Part shown: positions 7,897-17,281 of the stretch, in pieces | How positions within the stretch are numbered: the stretch's first letter is position 1 | How the letters are laid out: every line of letters begins with the position of its first letter | NCBI GenBank assembly: GCA_023399455.1 | Contig: JAEWPN010000257.1 | Coordinates: 1-21,587 of the forward strand | Direction: 5' to 3' | Origin: Bacillota bacterium | GTDB lineage: Bacteria > Bacillota > Clostridia > Lachnospirales > Lachnospiraceae | Length of the DNA: 21,587 nt | The notes under the pieces: generated by a model | What the model saw: only the letters and a program-made list of their open reading frames with translations | Databases searched by the model: none | Told to the model about the DNA's origin: nothing | Translations under genes and position numbers: made by a program

Positions 7897-9525
7897 ATGA
7901 AGATGAAGAAAACATGGTTTAGTTATCTGCTATGGTTGCTTTATATGGCGATAACAGGTGTTTGGCTCGCGACCTGCATAATTACTATAAGCATATATAC
8001 GTGGGGGATGAGCAATTATTTGGCGGCAGGGTGTGTGTGCCTGCTTTTTGCCGGCGTGGTCGGACTGTGGTTTGCCGGATCAAAGATAGTGGCATATGCG
8101 GCCGAAAGGATACCGAAGGATAAGCATTTTGCAAATATGTGGGAATGTTTTCTTGCTATGTGTATATTTGCCGGTGCTGTTTTATATCGTATTTATTATC
8201 TGCTGCATGCCGGCGGGACTGTGGAGCGGAATATGTTTTATGAGATGGCGCAGGTGACGGACGGCGGAGGAATCCCCAATATCACTCACGGCGCTTCCTA
8301 TGTATATACGACGCTTTTGTCCGCTGTATTTTCTTTTATGGGAAATAAGGCGGAGGCAGGAGTGTGGTTACAGCTCGTTTTGCAGCTGCTTTCGATGTTT
8401 CTTCTTTATTTTGGGATACGATTGTTGTCGGGCAGGGTAACGGCTCTTTGTGCGGTAGCGTTCATGGCGGTTTCTCCGGCGTTCATGGAGAATATGTTCA
8501 GCCTTACCCCTCAAGGTTTATATCTCCTTTTATATGCGGCAGGGCTTTGGCTGACGGGGTTATATATGCGCGGACTGGTAAAGGGCGGCTACACAAAGAA
8601 GAGGAGTTATTTCGCTTTTTTGCTGTTAGGAATTTACATAGGAATAATATCCTATCTAGATATTTTGGGAATTACTCTTTTCTTTTTTGCAGGCATGGGC
8701 TTCGTGGTGATAAAAGAAACAAGAAGGACTTCGAAGGAAAGAAAAAATATTAGAGTAGGAATACAATTTGCCGTAATCCTTGCATCGGCATTGTTTGCGG
8801 CAGCGGGGCTTACCTGGCTGGATGGGATATATTCGGGGCAGAGCTTTATGGATATTGCATCGGCATGGGGTTTACAGTATGGAAATAACATCCGTCCCCG
8901 CTATTTAATTCCGGCACCGGATGCTCAGCCGGTGGTCGGCACGGTCATTTGTTTTATTGCGGCGCTTGGTGCAGTAGGATTTTTGATGCGCAAACGTCAA
9001 CGGCTGGACGCATGGGTACTGTTTCTCGCTGCGCTTACTGCTATAAGCTTTTCCGGAATCGGACGGATGGATTACGGAATTTTTGCAGTCGTTATATGGG
9101 GGACATTAGCGGGACTGGGACTTTGCTCTATGGGAGTAGAAGCGGAAGAAAAAGCGGCGGCTTCTCCGGCAGGAAAGATGCAGATTAACGACATAGAGGT
9201 TGAAGATATACAGATAGATGATGCGCCGGAAAGTGATACACAAGTACAAGCGGCACAGGCGAAAGATTTACAGAAAAGTGATGTGCAAGCAGAAGCCGTA
9301 CTGGAAGAAACTGTGCGGGAAAATGACATACTTTTAGGACCTGAAGATGCAGATAAGGAAGTTGTAAGCAGAGAAGAAGTTAAGAAAGAAATAAAATTTA
9401 TAGAAAATCCGATGCCCCTTCCGAAAAAGCATGTAAAGAAGGATATGGATTATGCCGTAGAGGTTTCACCCGAACAGATGGATTACGATATTTCTGCTAA
9501 GGAAAATGATGATTTTGATATTTGA
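7897..9525 (+). CDS. Polytopic membrane protein, GT39-like, with acidic cytoplasmic tail
   Basis: The protein has 542 residues and about 12-13 hydrophobic spans between residues 8 and 412 (near 8-32, 40-60, 83-104, 131-149, 156-176, 180-198, 204-223, 238-273, 287-306, 345-363, 371-388, 393-412). The first large loop (about 105-135, NMFYEMAQVTDGGGIPNITH) precedes a short hydrophobic stretch, a layout like GT-C / GT39 dolichyl-phosphate-type glycosyltransferases, but I see no diagnostic Asp-Glu pair and call this similarity only. Residues 413-542 form a Glu/Asp/Gln/Ala-rich tail with D-x-Q-type pseudo-repeats, then FIENPMPLPKKHVKKDMDY and a terminal DDFDI. The tail is likely cytoplasmic. ATG 7897 (alternative 7903) follows AAGGAAACG. 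A terminator lies behind the gene, and the 58-base gap before it holds only weak TATAAA boxes. Confidence 0.75.
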   Translation: MKMKKTWFSYLLWLLYMAITGVWLATCIITISIYTWGMSNYLAAGCVCLLFAGVVGLWFAGSKIVAYAAERIPKDKHFANMWECFLAMCIFAGAVLYRIYYLLHAGGTVERNMFYEMAQVTDGGGIPNITHGASYVYTTLLSAVFSFMGNKAEAGVWLQLVLQLLSMFLLYFGIRLLSGRVTALCAVAFMAVSPAFMENMFSLTPQGLYLLLYAAGLWLTGLYMRGLVKGGYTKKRSYFAFLLLGIYIGIISYLDILGITLFFFAGMGFVVIKETRRTSKERKNIRVGIQFAVILASALFAAAGLTWLDGIYSGQSFMDIASAWGLQYGNNIRPRYLIPAPDAQPVVGTVICFIAALGAVGFLMRKRQRLDAWVLFLAALTAISFSGIGRMDYGIFAVVIWGTLAGLGLCSMGVEAEEKAAASPAGKMQINDIEVEDIQIDDAPESDTQVQAAQAKDLQKSDVQAEAVLEETVRENDILLGPEDADKEVVSREEVKKEIKFIENPMPLPKKHVKKDMDYAVEVSPEQMDYDISAKENDDFDI

Positions 9526-9546
9526 TTAATAGTTTTACTGATTTCC

Positions 9547-9599
9547 AGACCGCTTTTCGTCCCTGGCATATGCCGGATCGAAAGCGGTCTTATTTATTT
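9547..9599 (+). terminator. Intrinsic terminator after the membrane-protein gene
   Basis: AGACCGCTTT (9547-9556) pairs perfectly with AAAGCGGTCT (9581-9590). The enclosed loop itself contains the palindrome GGCATATGCC (9565-9574), so the hairpin can be branched. TATTTATTT (9591-9599) supplies the T-rich run. Confidence 0.85.
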
Positions 9600-9734
9600 A
9601 ATAGGAAAGAACTCCTATTTTGTGCTATCGAAGAGCCTGGCCGCAAGAGCTATGTGAAGAACACTTTTGTTCTATGTATAAAAAAATGAATTCCATGCAA
9701 ACTAAGGACAGAAATTGTAAAACTGGAGGCAACC
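9600..9734 (+). other. Leader region of tepA with two small hairpins
   Basis: After the terminator, AATAGGA/TCCTATT (9600-9606/9613-9619) and AGAACA/TGTTCT (9658-9663/9668-9673) are two small perfect inverted repeats. A TATAAA at 9677-9682 could be a -10 box, but no convincing -35 lies 16-18 bases upstream. GGAGG at 9725-9729 is the tepA ribosome-binding site. No tRNA, riboswitch or credible small ORF was seen. Confidence 0.4.
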
Positions 9735-10502
9735 ATGGGAAATCAAAAGTCAAAGGATATCGAAAAGGAAGAAAAAGATGTGGACAAAAAGGCGGAGAGT
9801 GAAAAGCACCGCGATGAAAGGATCGAAAGGAGCGGTCAGCTCACGCTGGATAAAAATGATAAGAAGCATAAGATCCATCTGATTACTATTATTGGAGAAA
9901 TAGAAGGACATGACAATCTGAACGGCACCTCCAAAACGACCAAATATGAGCACATTTTACCTGAACTGGCAGCAATTGAGGATAGCAACGAAATCGACGG
10001 AGTATTAGTTCTGCTCAATACGATGGGAGGAGATGTTGAGGCGGGCTTGGCTATAGCGGAGATGATAGCCTCTTTGAGCAAACCTAGCGTATCTCTGGTC
10101 TTGGGAGGAAGTCATTCCATCGGCGTACCGATTTCGGTGAGCACCAATTATTCTTATATAGTTCCCACAGGAACGATGGTCATTCATCCTGTGAGGATGA
10201 ACGGGATGGTCATCGGCGTGCCTCAAACCTTCGATTATTTCAAACAGATTCAAAACCGGATAACCGGATTCGTATGCAGCCATTGCAGAATCAGCAAATC
10301 TAGGTTCGAGGAGCTGATGATGGAGACCGGAGTGCTGACAAAGGATGTAGGGACAATTCTCGTCGGACAGGAAGCGGTGAACGAAGGAATTATCAACGAG
10401 GTGGGCGGAGTAAAGGAGGCTATGGAGCATTTGCACAGCATCATTGATAAAGAAAAAAGCAAAAACGCCGATAAGGCCGAGAATAAAAAAAGAAATGTAT
10501 GA
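9735..10502 (+). CDS. tepA: ClpP-fold serine protease TepA
   Basis: A ClpP-family protein of the TepA (YmfB) type, described in Bacillus as a translocation-enhancing or spore-coat-related peptidase. It has 255 residues. The first 45 residues are very charged with no signal peptide, so it is cytoplasmic. The ClpP core spans about 46-238: LLNTMGGDVEAGLAIA (93-108); the nucleophile loop GGSHSIG, with S128 aligning to the ClpP serine; histidine H151 in VIHPV; and D204 in LTKDVG as candidate third residue. GQEAVNEGIINEVGG (211-225) matches the ClpP handle-end pattern. The tail is Lys/Glu/Asn-rich. tepA lies next to spoIIIE in Bacillus too, and that conserved neighbourhood supports the name. SD GGAGG lies six bases ahead of the ATG. 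Confidence 0.88.
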   Translation: MGNQKSKDIEKEEKDVDKKAESEKHRDERIERSGQLTLDKNDKKHKIHLITIIGEIEGHDNLNGTSKTTKYEHILPELAAIEDSNEIDGVLVLLNTMGGDVEAGLAIAEMIASLSKPSVSLVLGGSHSIGVPISVSTNYSYIVPTGTMVIHPVRMNGMVIGVPQTFDYFKQIQNRITGFVCSHCRISKSRFEELMMETGVLTKDVGTILVGQEAVNEGIINEVGGVKEAMEHLHSIIDKEKSKNADKAENKKRNV

Positions 10503-10504
10503 GG

Positions 10505-10533
10505 ATGACAACTTTCATTTTAGATGCTATACT
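10505..10533 (+). promoter_or_regulatory. SigA-type promoter for ftsK/spoIIIE
   Basis: ATGACA (10505-10510) and TATACT (10528-10533) are separated by 17 bases, each with five of six consensus positions. The -35 box begins two bases after the tepA stop codon (10500-10502), so the translocase gene has its own promoter as well as possible read-through from tepA. The leader would be about 36 bases. Confidence 0.65.
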
Positions 10534-10575
10534 ATATAAGTTCAGTAAATTACGCAGGCTTAGGGGGCATATAGT

Positions 10576-13200
10576 ATGGCATCCGGACAAGGAAATAGAA
10601 AGGGAAACGCTAAGAAAAGCTATTCCCGCAATACGTCTTCGCGAAAACGAAAGGCGACGAATTCAAAATCCTCCAGACAAAGTGAACCTATGGACAGCGC
10701 GATTAAAAATGAAGTAATACTGATAGGTGTGTTTGCGTTGGCAGTCTTTTTATTTTTGTGTAATTTCGGTGTCGTCGGCGTATTCGGAGACTCTATCAGC
10801 AGCATGCTGTTCGGTCTCTTCGGGTTGACGGCTTACATAGCGCCGGTGGTGCTGTTCTTAACCGTTGCCTTCGGCATTTCCAATCGGGGAAATAGGATTG
10901 CGACGAGGAAATTAGTGGCGGCGGTACTTCTTTTTCTCTTAATCGGTATGTCCTGCGATTTATTCGCAGGAGCATGGACACAGGATTCGCTTTATAACGT
11001 AAAGGAAATATATGAAAGATGCAGTGAAAGCAAGAACGGCGGAGGAGTAATAGCGGGAACACTTACCTTTCTTAGCTATCATTTTTTGTCCATGGTGGGC
11101 ACAGCGCTTATGCTCATTGTGTTGGCAGTAATCTGTCTGGTCATACTTACGGAGAAATCTCTGGTGGGCAGTATGCGAAGCGGCGGGCAGAGAGTATATG
11201 AGAGGACGAAGGAAGACGCTTATGTAAGAAAAGCGCGGGTCCAGGAAAGACGGGCCAAACAGGAAGAGCTGCGAAGGGCGAAGGAAGAAGAACGCAGACT
11301 TCGTGCGCAGGAGAGCGAGGACGAGAAGATTCTGCGTATGGATAAAAAGGTTACCGGTGTTATGCTGGATACGGCGCTTGCCTCCAAGGAAGAGGAGCTG
11401 GAAAAGGAAGGCGCTCTCAGCGACGATATTCATGAAATTACATGGACGGATTTCGACACTAACAATATAAAAGAGGTGGATGTGACCGTGAAGAATTCCG
11501 GAGAAAACGTTCACGCCATCGATTTCGACAAAATACATATTACTTCGGCACAGCAATTGGATATGTTCGAGGAAGAGGATGAGGAAGAAATGCCTCCGGA
11601 GCCGGTACGGGCTTCGTCTGGTGTGACAGACCCGCTTCGAGCTTCAGATTCAGTGAAAAAAGACGACATATCTCAGAATATGGAGAGCATTATAAAGGCG
11701 CAGGAAAAGGGCGGTGTGAAAAAGTATGTCTTTCCCCCGCTTAAGCTTCTGCAAAAAGGGGCCTCCAAAGGGACTGCTGATTCCGCCGTCCAATTGAAGG
11801 AGACGGCGATGCATTTGCAGCAGACTTTGGCTACCTTCGGCGTAAAGGTTACTATTACCGACATCAGTCAGGGGCCGGCGGTAACCAGATATGAAATGCA
11901 GCCCGAGCAGGGCGTAAAGGTAAGCAGAATCGTAGGGCTTTCGGACGACATAAAGCTTAATCTGGCAGCTACGGACATCCGAATCGAGGCACCGATTCCC
12001 GGAAAAGCGGCGGTGGGCATAGAAGTGCCTAACAAAGAAAACTCGGCGGTAGCGCTCAGAGATTTATTGGAATCGAAGGAGTTCAAGGAATTCCCCTCTA
12101 AGCTGGCATTTGCGGTGGGTAAGGATATCGGCGGCAAGACGGTGGTTGCGGATATCGCGAGGATGCCTCATATGCTTATCGCGGGAGCGACCGGTTCCGG
12201 TAAGTCAGTCTGCATCAATACACTTATCATGAGCATTTTATATAAGGCTCATCCCGATGAGGTCAAGCTCATTATGGTGGACCCCAAGGTTGTAGAGCTT
12301 AGCGTGTATAACGGGATTCCCCATCTGCTCATTCCGGTGGTGACTGATCCGAAGAAAGCGGCGGCAGCGCTTCACTGGGGTGTTGCGGAGATGACTGAAA
12401 GATATAAGCAGTTTGCGGATTACAACGTACGTGATTTAAAGGGTTTTAACAGAGCCGCAGAAGAAAGAAGGGCAAGGGGAGAGGCGGATGCACCTGCTCC
12501 AATGCCTCAAATTGTGATTATTGTAGACGAGCTTGCGGATCTTATGATGGTGGCGCCCGGTGAAGTGGAGGAATCTATCTGCCGATTGGCACAGCTTGCG
12601 AGGGCGGCGGGTATTCATCTGATCATAGCGACGCAGCGGCCTTCGGTAGACGTTATTACCGGTCTGATTAAAGCGAATATGCCAAGCCGTGTGGCATTTG
12701 CTGTATCCAGCGGCGTGGATTCCCGTACTATTTTGGATATGAACGGCGCGGAGAAGCTGTTAGGAAAGGGGGATATGCTCTTTTATCCTCAGGGGTATCC
12801 CAAGCCGGCGAGAATACAAGGCGCCTTTGTCTCGGACAAAGAGGTGTCGGATGTGGTGGATTACTTGAAAAATCAGGCAATCGGAAATATTTACAGCGAA
12901 GATGTGGAAGAGAAGATACAAAATATGGGTTCGGCAAGCCAGGGCTCTGCCGGCGCAGGAGAAGACGGCACGAGCAGCAGAGATCAATATTTTGTAGAGG
13001 CAGGAAGATTTATTATCGACAAGGACAAGGCTTCTATCGGAATGTTGCAAAGAGTTTTTAAAATCGGCTTTAACCGGGCGGCACGCATTATGGATCAACT
13101 GTGCGATGCGGGTGTTGTAGGCGAAGAGGAAGGCACCAAGCCGAGGAAAGTGTTGATGAGCATGGAAGAGTTCGAACAGCTTATCGAAGAAGAGATATAG
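10576..13200 (+). CDS. ftsK: DNA translocase FtsK/SpoIIIE
   Basis: A membrane-anchored ATP-driven pump that moves chromosomal DNA through the division or sporulation septum. It has 874 residues. A basic N-terminus (1-40) is followed by four hydrophobic spans near 46-66, 74-100, 112-132 and 166-191. A charged coiled-coil-like linker (about 205-260, rich in Arg/Glu/Lys) and an acidic variable linker run to about 375. The alpha-beta motor starts near VFPPLKLLQKG, with Walker A GATGSGKS at 537-544 (K543) and Walker B VIIVDELADL with D651 and E652. ATQRPSVDVITG and NMPSRVAFAVSS follow. The C-terminal gamma winged-helix domain (about 805-874: IGMLQRVFKIGFNRAARIMD) reads DNA orientation sequences. 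The start follows TAGGGGG with an 8-base gap. I cannot tell FtsK from SpoIIIE by sequence alone; tepA next door favours the SpoIIIE position. Confidence 0.96.
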   Translation: MASGQGNRKGNAKKSYSRNTSSRKRKATNSKSSRQSEPMDSAIKNEVILIGVFALAVFLFLCNFGVVGVFGDSISSMLFGLFGLTAYIAPVVLFLTVAFGISNRGNRIATRKLVAAVLLFLLIGMSCDLFAGAWTQDSLYNVKEIYERCSESKNGGGVIAGTLTFLSYHFLSMVGTALMLIVLAVICLVILTEKSLVGSMRSGGQRVYERTKEDAYVRKARVQERRAKQEELRRAKEEERRLRAQESEDEKILRMDKKVTGVMLDTALASKEEELEKEGALSDDIHEITWTDFDTNNIKEVDVTVKNSGENVHAIDFDKIHITSAQQLDMFEEEDEEEMPPEPVRASSGVTDPLRASDSVKKDDISQNMESIIKAQEKGGVKKYVFPPLKLLQKGASKGTADSAVQLKETAMHLQQTLATFGVKVTITDISQGPAVTRYEMQPEQGVKVSRIVGLSDDIKLNLAATDIRIEAPIPGKAAVGIEVPNKENSAVALRDLLESKEFKEFPSKLAFAVGKDIGGKTVVADIARMPHMLIAGATGSGKSVCINTLIMSILYKAHPDEVKLIMVDPKVVELSVYNGIPHLLIPVVTDPKKAAAALHWGVAEMTERYKQFADYNVRDLKGFNRAAEERRARGEADAPAPMPQIVIIVDELADLMMVAPGEVEESICRLAQLARAAGIHLIIATQRPSVDVITGLIKANMPSRVAFAVSSGVDSRTILDMNGAEKLLGKGDMLFYPQGYPKPARIQGAFVSDKEVSDVVDYLKNQAIGNIYSEDVEEKIQNMGSASQGSAGAGEDGTSSRDQYFVEAGRFIIDKDKASIGMLQRVFKIGFNRAARIMDQLCDAGVVGEEEGTKPRKVLMSMEEFEQLIEEEI

Positions 13201-13235
13201 GCGTATGGCTCATAAGGAAAGGATAGGTCATCGGG

Positions 13236-14906
13236 ATGAAAACTGATATTCAAATAGCGCAGGAGGCCGTTATGAAGCCTATCGCAGAGGTGGCGGCAGG
13301 ATTACATATCGATGCGGAGGAATTGGAACTATACGGAAAATATAAAGCGAAGATTTCCGACGAATATTTGGAAAAGATAAAGGGCAATCCGGACGGAAAG
13401 CTCATACTGGTAACAGCAATTAATCCCACGCCTGCGGGGGAAGGAAAGACTACTACCAGCGTAGGATTAGGTCAGGCCTTCGGAAAGCTGGGTGAAAAGG
13501 CGATTATCGCCCTTAGAGAGCCGTCTCTAGGCCCCTGCTTCGGAGTAAAAGGCGGCGCCGCAGGCGGCGGTTATGCGCAGGTAGTTCCCATGGAGGATTT
13601 AAATCTTCATTTTACGGGAGATTTTCATGCCATAACTTCTGCGAATAATCTTTTGGCGGCGATGCTGGACAACCATATCCAGCAGGGGAATGAACTTGGC
13701 ATCGACACAAGACAGGTGGTCTGGAAGAGATGTCTGGATATGAACGACAGAGTACTTAGAAATATAGTAGTGGGCCTTGGAAGCAAGGCGGACGGAACGG
13801 TGAGAGAGGATCATTTTGTTATTACGGTGGCTTCGGAAATTATGGCGGTGCTCTGCCTTGCGTCCGATATGGAGGATTTAAAGGCGCGGCTTGGAAGAAT
13901 GGTGGTTGCTTATAACTTTTCGGGTGAGCCGGTGACGGCGGAGGCGTTGCAAGCCACGGGAGCGATGGCAGCTTTGCTTAAGGATGCCTTAAAGCCTAAT
14001 CTCATTCAGACGTTAGAGCATACACCGGCGCTCATTCACGGAGGACCTTTTGCCAATATCGCTCACGGCTGCAATTCGGTAAGGGCTACGAGAGCGGCTC
14101 TCAAGATGGCGGATTATGTTATTACGGAGGCGGGGTTCGGAGCGGATTTAGGAGCCGAGAAGTTTTTTGACATTAAATGTCGAATGGCGGGATTAAAGCC
14201 GGATGCGGTCGTGCTTGTTGCGACGGTCCGTGCGCTTAAATACAATGGCGGTGTTGCCAAGGCAAATCTGAACGGAGAAAATCTGGCCGCTTTAGAAAAA
14301 GGTATCATCAATTTGGAAAAGCATATAGAGAATTTGCAAAAATACGGAGTGCCTGTAGTGGTGACCCTGAATTCCTTCATTACGGATACTCAGGCGGAGA
14401 TTTCTTATGTGAAGAGATTTTGTGAAGAGAGGAACTGCGAATTCGCCATTTCCGAAGTATGGGAAAAGGGCGGTGAGGGCGGTGTCGCTCTTGCGAAAAA
14501 GGTAATCGAAACCCTGCGCACGAAGGAAAGTAATTTTAAAGTACTGTATGAGGACGAGCTGCCCCTTGAAGGGAAAATCGAAGCAGTGGCAAGGGAGATA
14601 TACGGTGCGAAGGATGTGAGTTATTCTCCTGCTGCGGTAAAGCAGTTAGAAAAGCTGGGACAGTTGGGTTTCGGAAAGCTTCCGGTATGTATGGCTAAGA
14701 CCCAGTATTCCTTATCGGACGATCCGGTTCTTCTTGGAAGGCCGGAGGGCTTCACGCTGAATGTGCGTGAGGTCTATGTATCGGCGGGAGCCGGATTCGT
14801 GGTAGTACTTACCGGAGCGGTAATGACGATGCCGGGACTGCCGGGTTCACCTGCGGCCTGCCGCATCGATGTGACGAAGGATGGAATGATTACGGGATTG
14901 TTCTAA
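13236..14906 (+). CDS. fhs: Formate-tetrahydrofolate ligase
   Basis: It joins formate to tetrahydrofolate with ATP, giving 10-formyl-THF, the entry of formate into the C1-folate pool and the first folate step of the Wood-Ljungdahl methyl branch. The 556 residues are full length. The ATP-binding loop [11 protein letters not shown] is at 65-74, followed by [18 protein letters not shown] at 95-112 and [13 protein letters not shown] at 128-140. [15 protein letters not shown] and [16 protein letters not shown] lie in the middle, and [17 protein letters not shown] near the end. The start follows GATAGG at 8 bases. folD begins 37 bases after the stop, so the pair is probably one transcript. The partner cyclohydrolase FchA, if present, is elsewhere; FolD may supply that activity. 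Presence alone does not prove acetogenesis. Confidence 0.97.
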   Translation: MKTDIQIAQEAVMKPIAEVAAGLHIDAEELELYGKYKAKISDEYLEKIKGNPDGKLILVTAINPTPAGEGKTTTSVGLGQAFGKLGEKAIIALREPSLGPCFGVKGGAAGGGYAQVVPMEDLNLHFTGDFHAITSANNLLAAMLDNHIQQGNELGIDTRQVVWKRCLDMNDRVLRNIVVGLGSKADGTVREDHFVITVASEIMAVLCLASDMEDLKARLGRMVVAYNFSGEPVTAEALQATGAMAALLKDALKPNLIQTLEHTPALIHGGPFANIAHGCNSVRATRAALKMADYVITEAGFGADLGAEKFFDIKCRMAGLKPDAVVLVATVRALKYNGGVAKANLNGENLAALEKGIINLEKHIENLQKYGVPVVVTLNSFITDTQAEISYVKRFCEERNCEFAISEVWEKGGEGGVALAKKVIETLRTKESNFKVLYEDELPLEGKIEAVAREIYGAKDVSYSPAAVKQLEKLGQLGFGKLPVCMAKTQYSLSDDPVLLGRPEGFTLNVREVYVSAGAGFVVVLTGAVMTMPGLPGSPAACRIDVTKDGMITGLF

Positions 14907-14943
14907 ATTAGAAGCTTGGAATTTGGAGAGAAGAAAGGCAAAG

Positions 14944-15798
14944 ATGCATATGACACAGATAATTGATGGAAAATCGATTTCAGCACAGATAAAAGATGAA
15001 TTAAAAACAAAAGTGGCAGCGATGAAGGCGGGAGGAAAGCAGGTGACTCTGGCAGTCATTCAGGTGGGAAACGATCCCGCTTCCAGTGTCTATGTAGGAA
15101 ATAAGAAAAAAGCCTGCGAATACATAGGAATTAAATCCTTGGCCTACGAACTGCCGGAGGAAACCTCGGAGAAGGAGTTGCTTTCTCTTATAGACGAGCT
15201 TAACAAAAAAGCGGATGTAAACGGCATTCTCGTACAGCTGCCGCTGCCGGAGCATATCGATGAGGATAAGGTGATTTCTGCCATTAGCCCTAAAAAGGAT
15301 GTAGATGGCTTTCATCCTCAGAGCGTTGGCGCTTTATGTATCGGACAGCCCGGCTTTGTGTCGTGTACGCCGGCGGGAATTATTCAGCTTCTTAAGCGTT
15401 CGGGAATTGAAATAGCAGGAAAGGAATGTGTGATAATCGGAAGGAGCAATATTGTGGGAAAGCCCATGGCGATTTTAATGCTTCGCGAAAATGCCACAGT
15501 AACGGTAACACATTCCAGGACAAAAGATTTGAAAGAGGTAGCCAAGCGTGCCGATATTTTGATCGTAGCGATTGGAAAGCCGAAGATGATAACAAAGGAA
15601 TATGTAAAAGAAGGAGCCGTGGTCATCGACGTAGGCATCCACCGCGATGAAAACAATAAATTGTGTGGGGATGTGGACTATGAAGATGTAGCGGCAGTTT
15701 GCAGCTGGGTTACGCCTGTTCCGGGAGGAGTGGGACCTATGACGATCGCGATGCTGATGAATAACTGCGTGGAGTCTGCGGAACTAGAGGCGAAGTAG
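14944..15798 (+). CDS. folD: Methylene-THF dehydrogenase / methenyl-THF cyclohydrolase
   Basis: A bifunctional NADP-linked enzyme interconverting methylene-, methenyl- and 10-formyl-THF. From ATG 14944 it has 284 residues, the normal length. The catalytic Y50 and K54 are in SVYVGNKKKA. VQLPLPEHI at 97-105 and KDVDGFHP (118-125, with folate-contacting aspartates) follow. CTPAGIIQLL leads into the nucleotide-binding GRSNIVGKPMA (166-176), and the C-terminal motif is PVPGGVGPMTIAML. A TTG at 14923 would extend the frame but has no support. ATG 14950 is an equally possible start; I prefer 14944 because GAAAGG sits about five bases ahead. It lies directly behind fhs, so formate activation and further folate steps are made together. 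Confidence 0.96.
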   Translation: MHMTQIIDGKSISAQIKDELKTKVAAMKAGGKQVTLAVIQVGNDPASSVYVGNKKKACEYIGIKSLAYELPEETSEKELLSLIDELNKKADVNGILVQLPLPEHIDEDKVISAISPKKDVDGFHPQSVGALCIGQPGFVSCTPAGIIQLLKRSGIEIAGKECVIIGRSNIVGKPMAILMLRENATVTVTHSRTKDLKEVAKRADILIVAIGKPKMITKEYVKEGAVVIDVGIHRDENNKLCGDVDYEDVAAVCSWVTPVPGGVGPMTIAMLMNNCVESAELEAK

Positions 15799-15812
15799 AA
15801 AGGTATTTGCTT

Positions 15813-17276
15813 ATGAAATGTCCAAAATGCGGATATGAGCTGGCAGAAGGTTATTTATATTGCGATAATTGCGGGGAAGAAATCAGAATTGTACCAGATT
15901 TCGAGCCCGAAATCGAACAAGAAATAAATGAGACTTTATCCACGCTTTTTGTCGAACTGGCAAAAGAAGAAATGCCCGAAATACCAATGGATGAAGATAA
16001 GATAAAGGAAAGCAAAAAGGAAGAGCCTTTAGGCGAACTGCAAAATAAGCCGGGACGCGGACGGAAGATAGGTATGTTACTGACAGCGGTCATTGCCAGC
16101 CTGATATTGTGTGTGACAGGATATTCCATGTACTGTAGCTATTCGGTTCCTTATCAGTTGGCAAAGGCAAAGGAATATGCGGAGCAGGGGAAATATACGC
16201 AGGCAATCGGATATCTGGAGAAGGTACACGATTTGGAAGCGGATAATGCTGATGTCATGTTTCTGATGGCAGATTATTATTATATTCAGGAAAAATATGA
16301 TTTTGCGGTATATACGCTGCAGCAGATCATAGAAGAAGCGGATTTATACAAGGAAGTAGATTTGGAAGACGCTTACGACAAAATCATATCCATATACAAA
16401 ACGCAGGAGAATTATCAGGCAATTAACGAATTGCTGCTTTCCTGTCCCGATGAAAATATCGTCAATACGTTTCAAAGGTATATTGCTAAGCCGCCGGAAT
16501 TCAGCTATGTAGAAGGAAATTACGAGGAGGTCATCCCTCTTAAGCTGAGTGCAAACACTTCCGGAAAGATTTATTATACCCTGGACGGCGAAGAACCGGA
16601 TGCGGATAGTGACGTATATACGGCCCCGATTTTTCTGGAGACCGGGGATTATACAGTAAAGGCCTATTTTGTCAATGATTACGGAATTAAGAGCGATGTG
16701 GTGAGCAACACCTACCGGATTGATTTGGTAGAACCTGCGGCACCGGAGGTTTCGGTTTACAGCGGAGACTATTATGAGCCTAATATGATCGAGGTGAGCG
16801 CGGCGGAGGACTGCCGCATCTATTATACTACGGACAGCACGGATCCTACCGAGGACAGTCTGTTGTATACATCGGCGATTCCCATGCCTCTTGGCAAATC
16901 AGTGTATAAGTTCATTGCTTTAAGCCCGGAGGGCGTGGCAAGTGATGTCATCATGCGTACATATAAGCTGACGTTGAATACGGAAATATCTACGGATATC
17001 GCTATTATGAATGTAGTGCACGCTCTGATGCGTGCGGACGTGCTTTTGGATGAACAGGGAAGTCTGCGCGGAATGAGCGGACATAACGCTTACAAGTTCG
17101 GCGCGGTATCGAGAATTGACGGCGGAGATTATTATGTTGTTTATGAGTATTACGAAGATGCTCCGGGAATGCAGACGAAGACTGACAGAATCTATGGAGT
17201 GAATATTAAGGACGGAAGTGTTTTCCGTATTACCTATGATGACGCTGGGAAAATTATACTAATACCTTTGGAATAA
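15813..17276 (+). CDS. Zinc-ribbon, TPR and chitobiase-C-type repeat membrane protein
   Basis: Function unknown. From ATG 15813 (AAAGG at 15799-15803) it has 487 residues. It opens with a zinc ribbon, CPKC at 3-6 and CDNC at 17-20. An acidic linker (28-75) and a basic stretch (78-85) precede one membrane span at about 86-106. The external part holds TPR-like helices (about 114-215, with YAEQGKYTQAIGYLEKV and YIQEKYDFAVYTL). Two beta repeats follow, each with the signature I-Y-Y-T-x-D-x-x-x-P: IYYTLDGEEP at 253-262 and IYYTTDSTDP at 336-345. These resemble the CHB_HEX_C / FN3-like module of carbohydrate-active or surface proteins. Residues about 388-487 form a further compact domain. The layout suggests a cytosolic sensor end and an extracytoplasmic binding end; that is inference. 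It is 14 bases behind folD. Confidence 0.8.
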   Translation: MKCPKCGYELAEGYLYCDNCGEEIRIVPDFEPEIEQEINETLSTLFVELAKEEMPEIPMDEDKIKESKKEEPLGELQNKPGRGRKIGMLLTAVIASLILCVTGYSMYCSYSVPYQLAKAKEYAEQGKYTQAIGYLEKVHDLEADNADVMFLMADYYYIQEKYDFAVYTLQQIIEEADLYKEVDLEDAYDKIISIYKTQENYQAINELLLSCPDENIVNTFQRYIAKPPEFSYVEGNYEEVIPLKLSANTSGKIYYTLDGEEPDADSDVYTAPIFLETGDYTVKAYFVNDYGIKSDVVSNTYRIDLVEPAAPEVSVYSGDYYEPNMIEVSAAEDCRIYYTTDSTDPTEDSLLYTSAIPMPLGKSVYKFIALSPEGVASDVIMRTYKLTLNTEISTDIAIMNVVHALMRADVLLDEQGSLRGMSGHNAYKFGAVSRIDGGDYYVVYEYYEDAPGMQTKTDRIYGVNIKDGSVFRITYDDAGKIILIPLE

Positions 17277-17281
17277 AAGCA

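Noticed and set aside
7401..7898. 165-codon minus-strand frame opposite the end of metY
   Set aside because: Covers a well-conserved coding region in antisense, with no supporting signals of its own.
9600..9734. Possible tRNA or riboswitch in the tepA leader
   Set aside because: Only two 6-7 bp hairpins are present; no cloverleaf, T-loop or known aptamer pattern was seen.
9620..9802. 60-codon plus-strand frame overlapping the start of tepA
   Set aside because: Out of frame with tepA, low-complexity Lys/Arg-rich end, no SD; tepA's own SD and start are clear.
10960..11556. 198-codon minus-strand open frame inside ftsK
   Set aside because: It lies wholly opposite the charged linker of ftsK, has no ribosome-binding site or recognisable domain, and its composition is the mirror of the codon bias on the coding strand.
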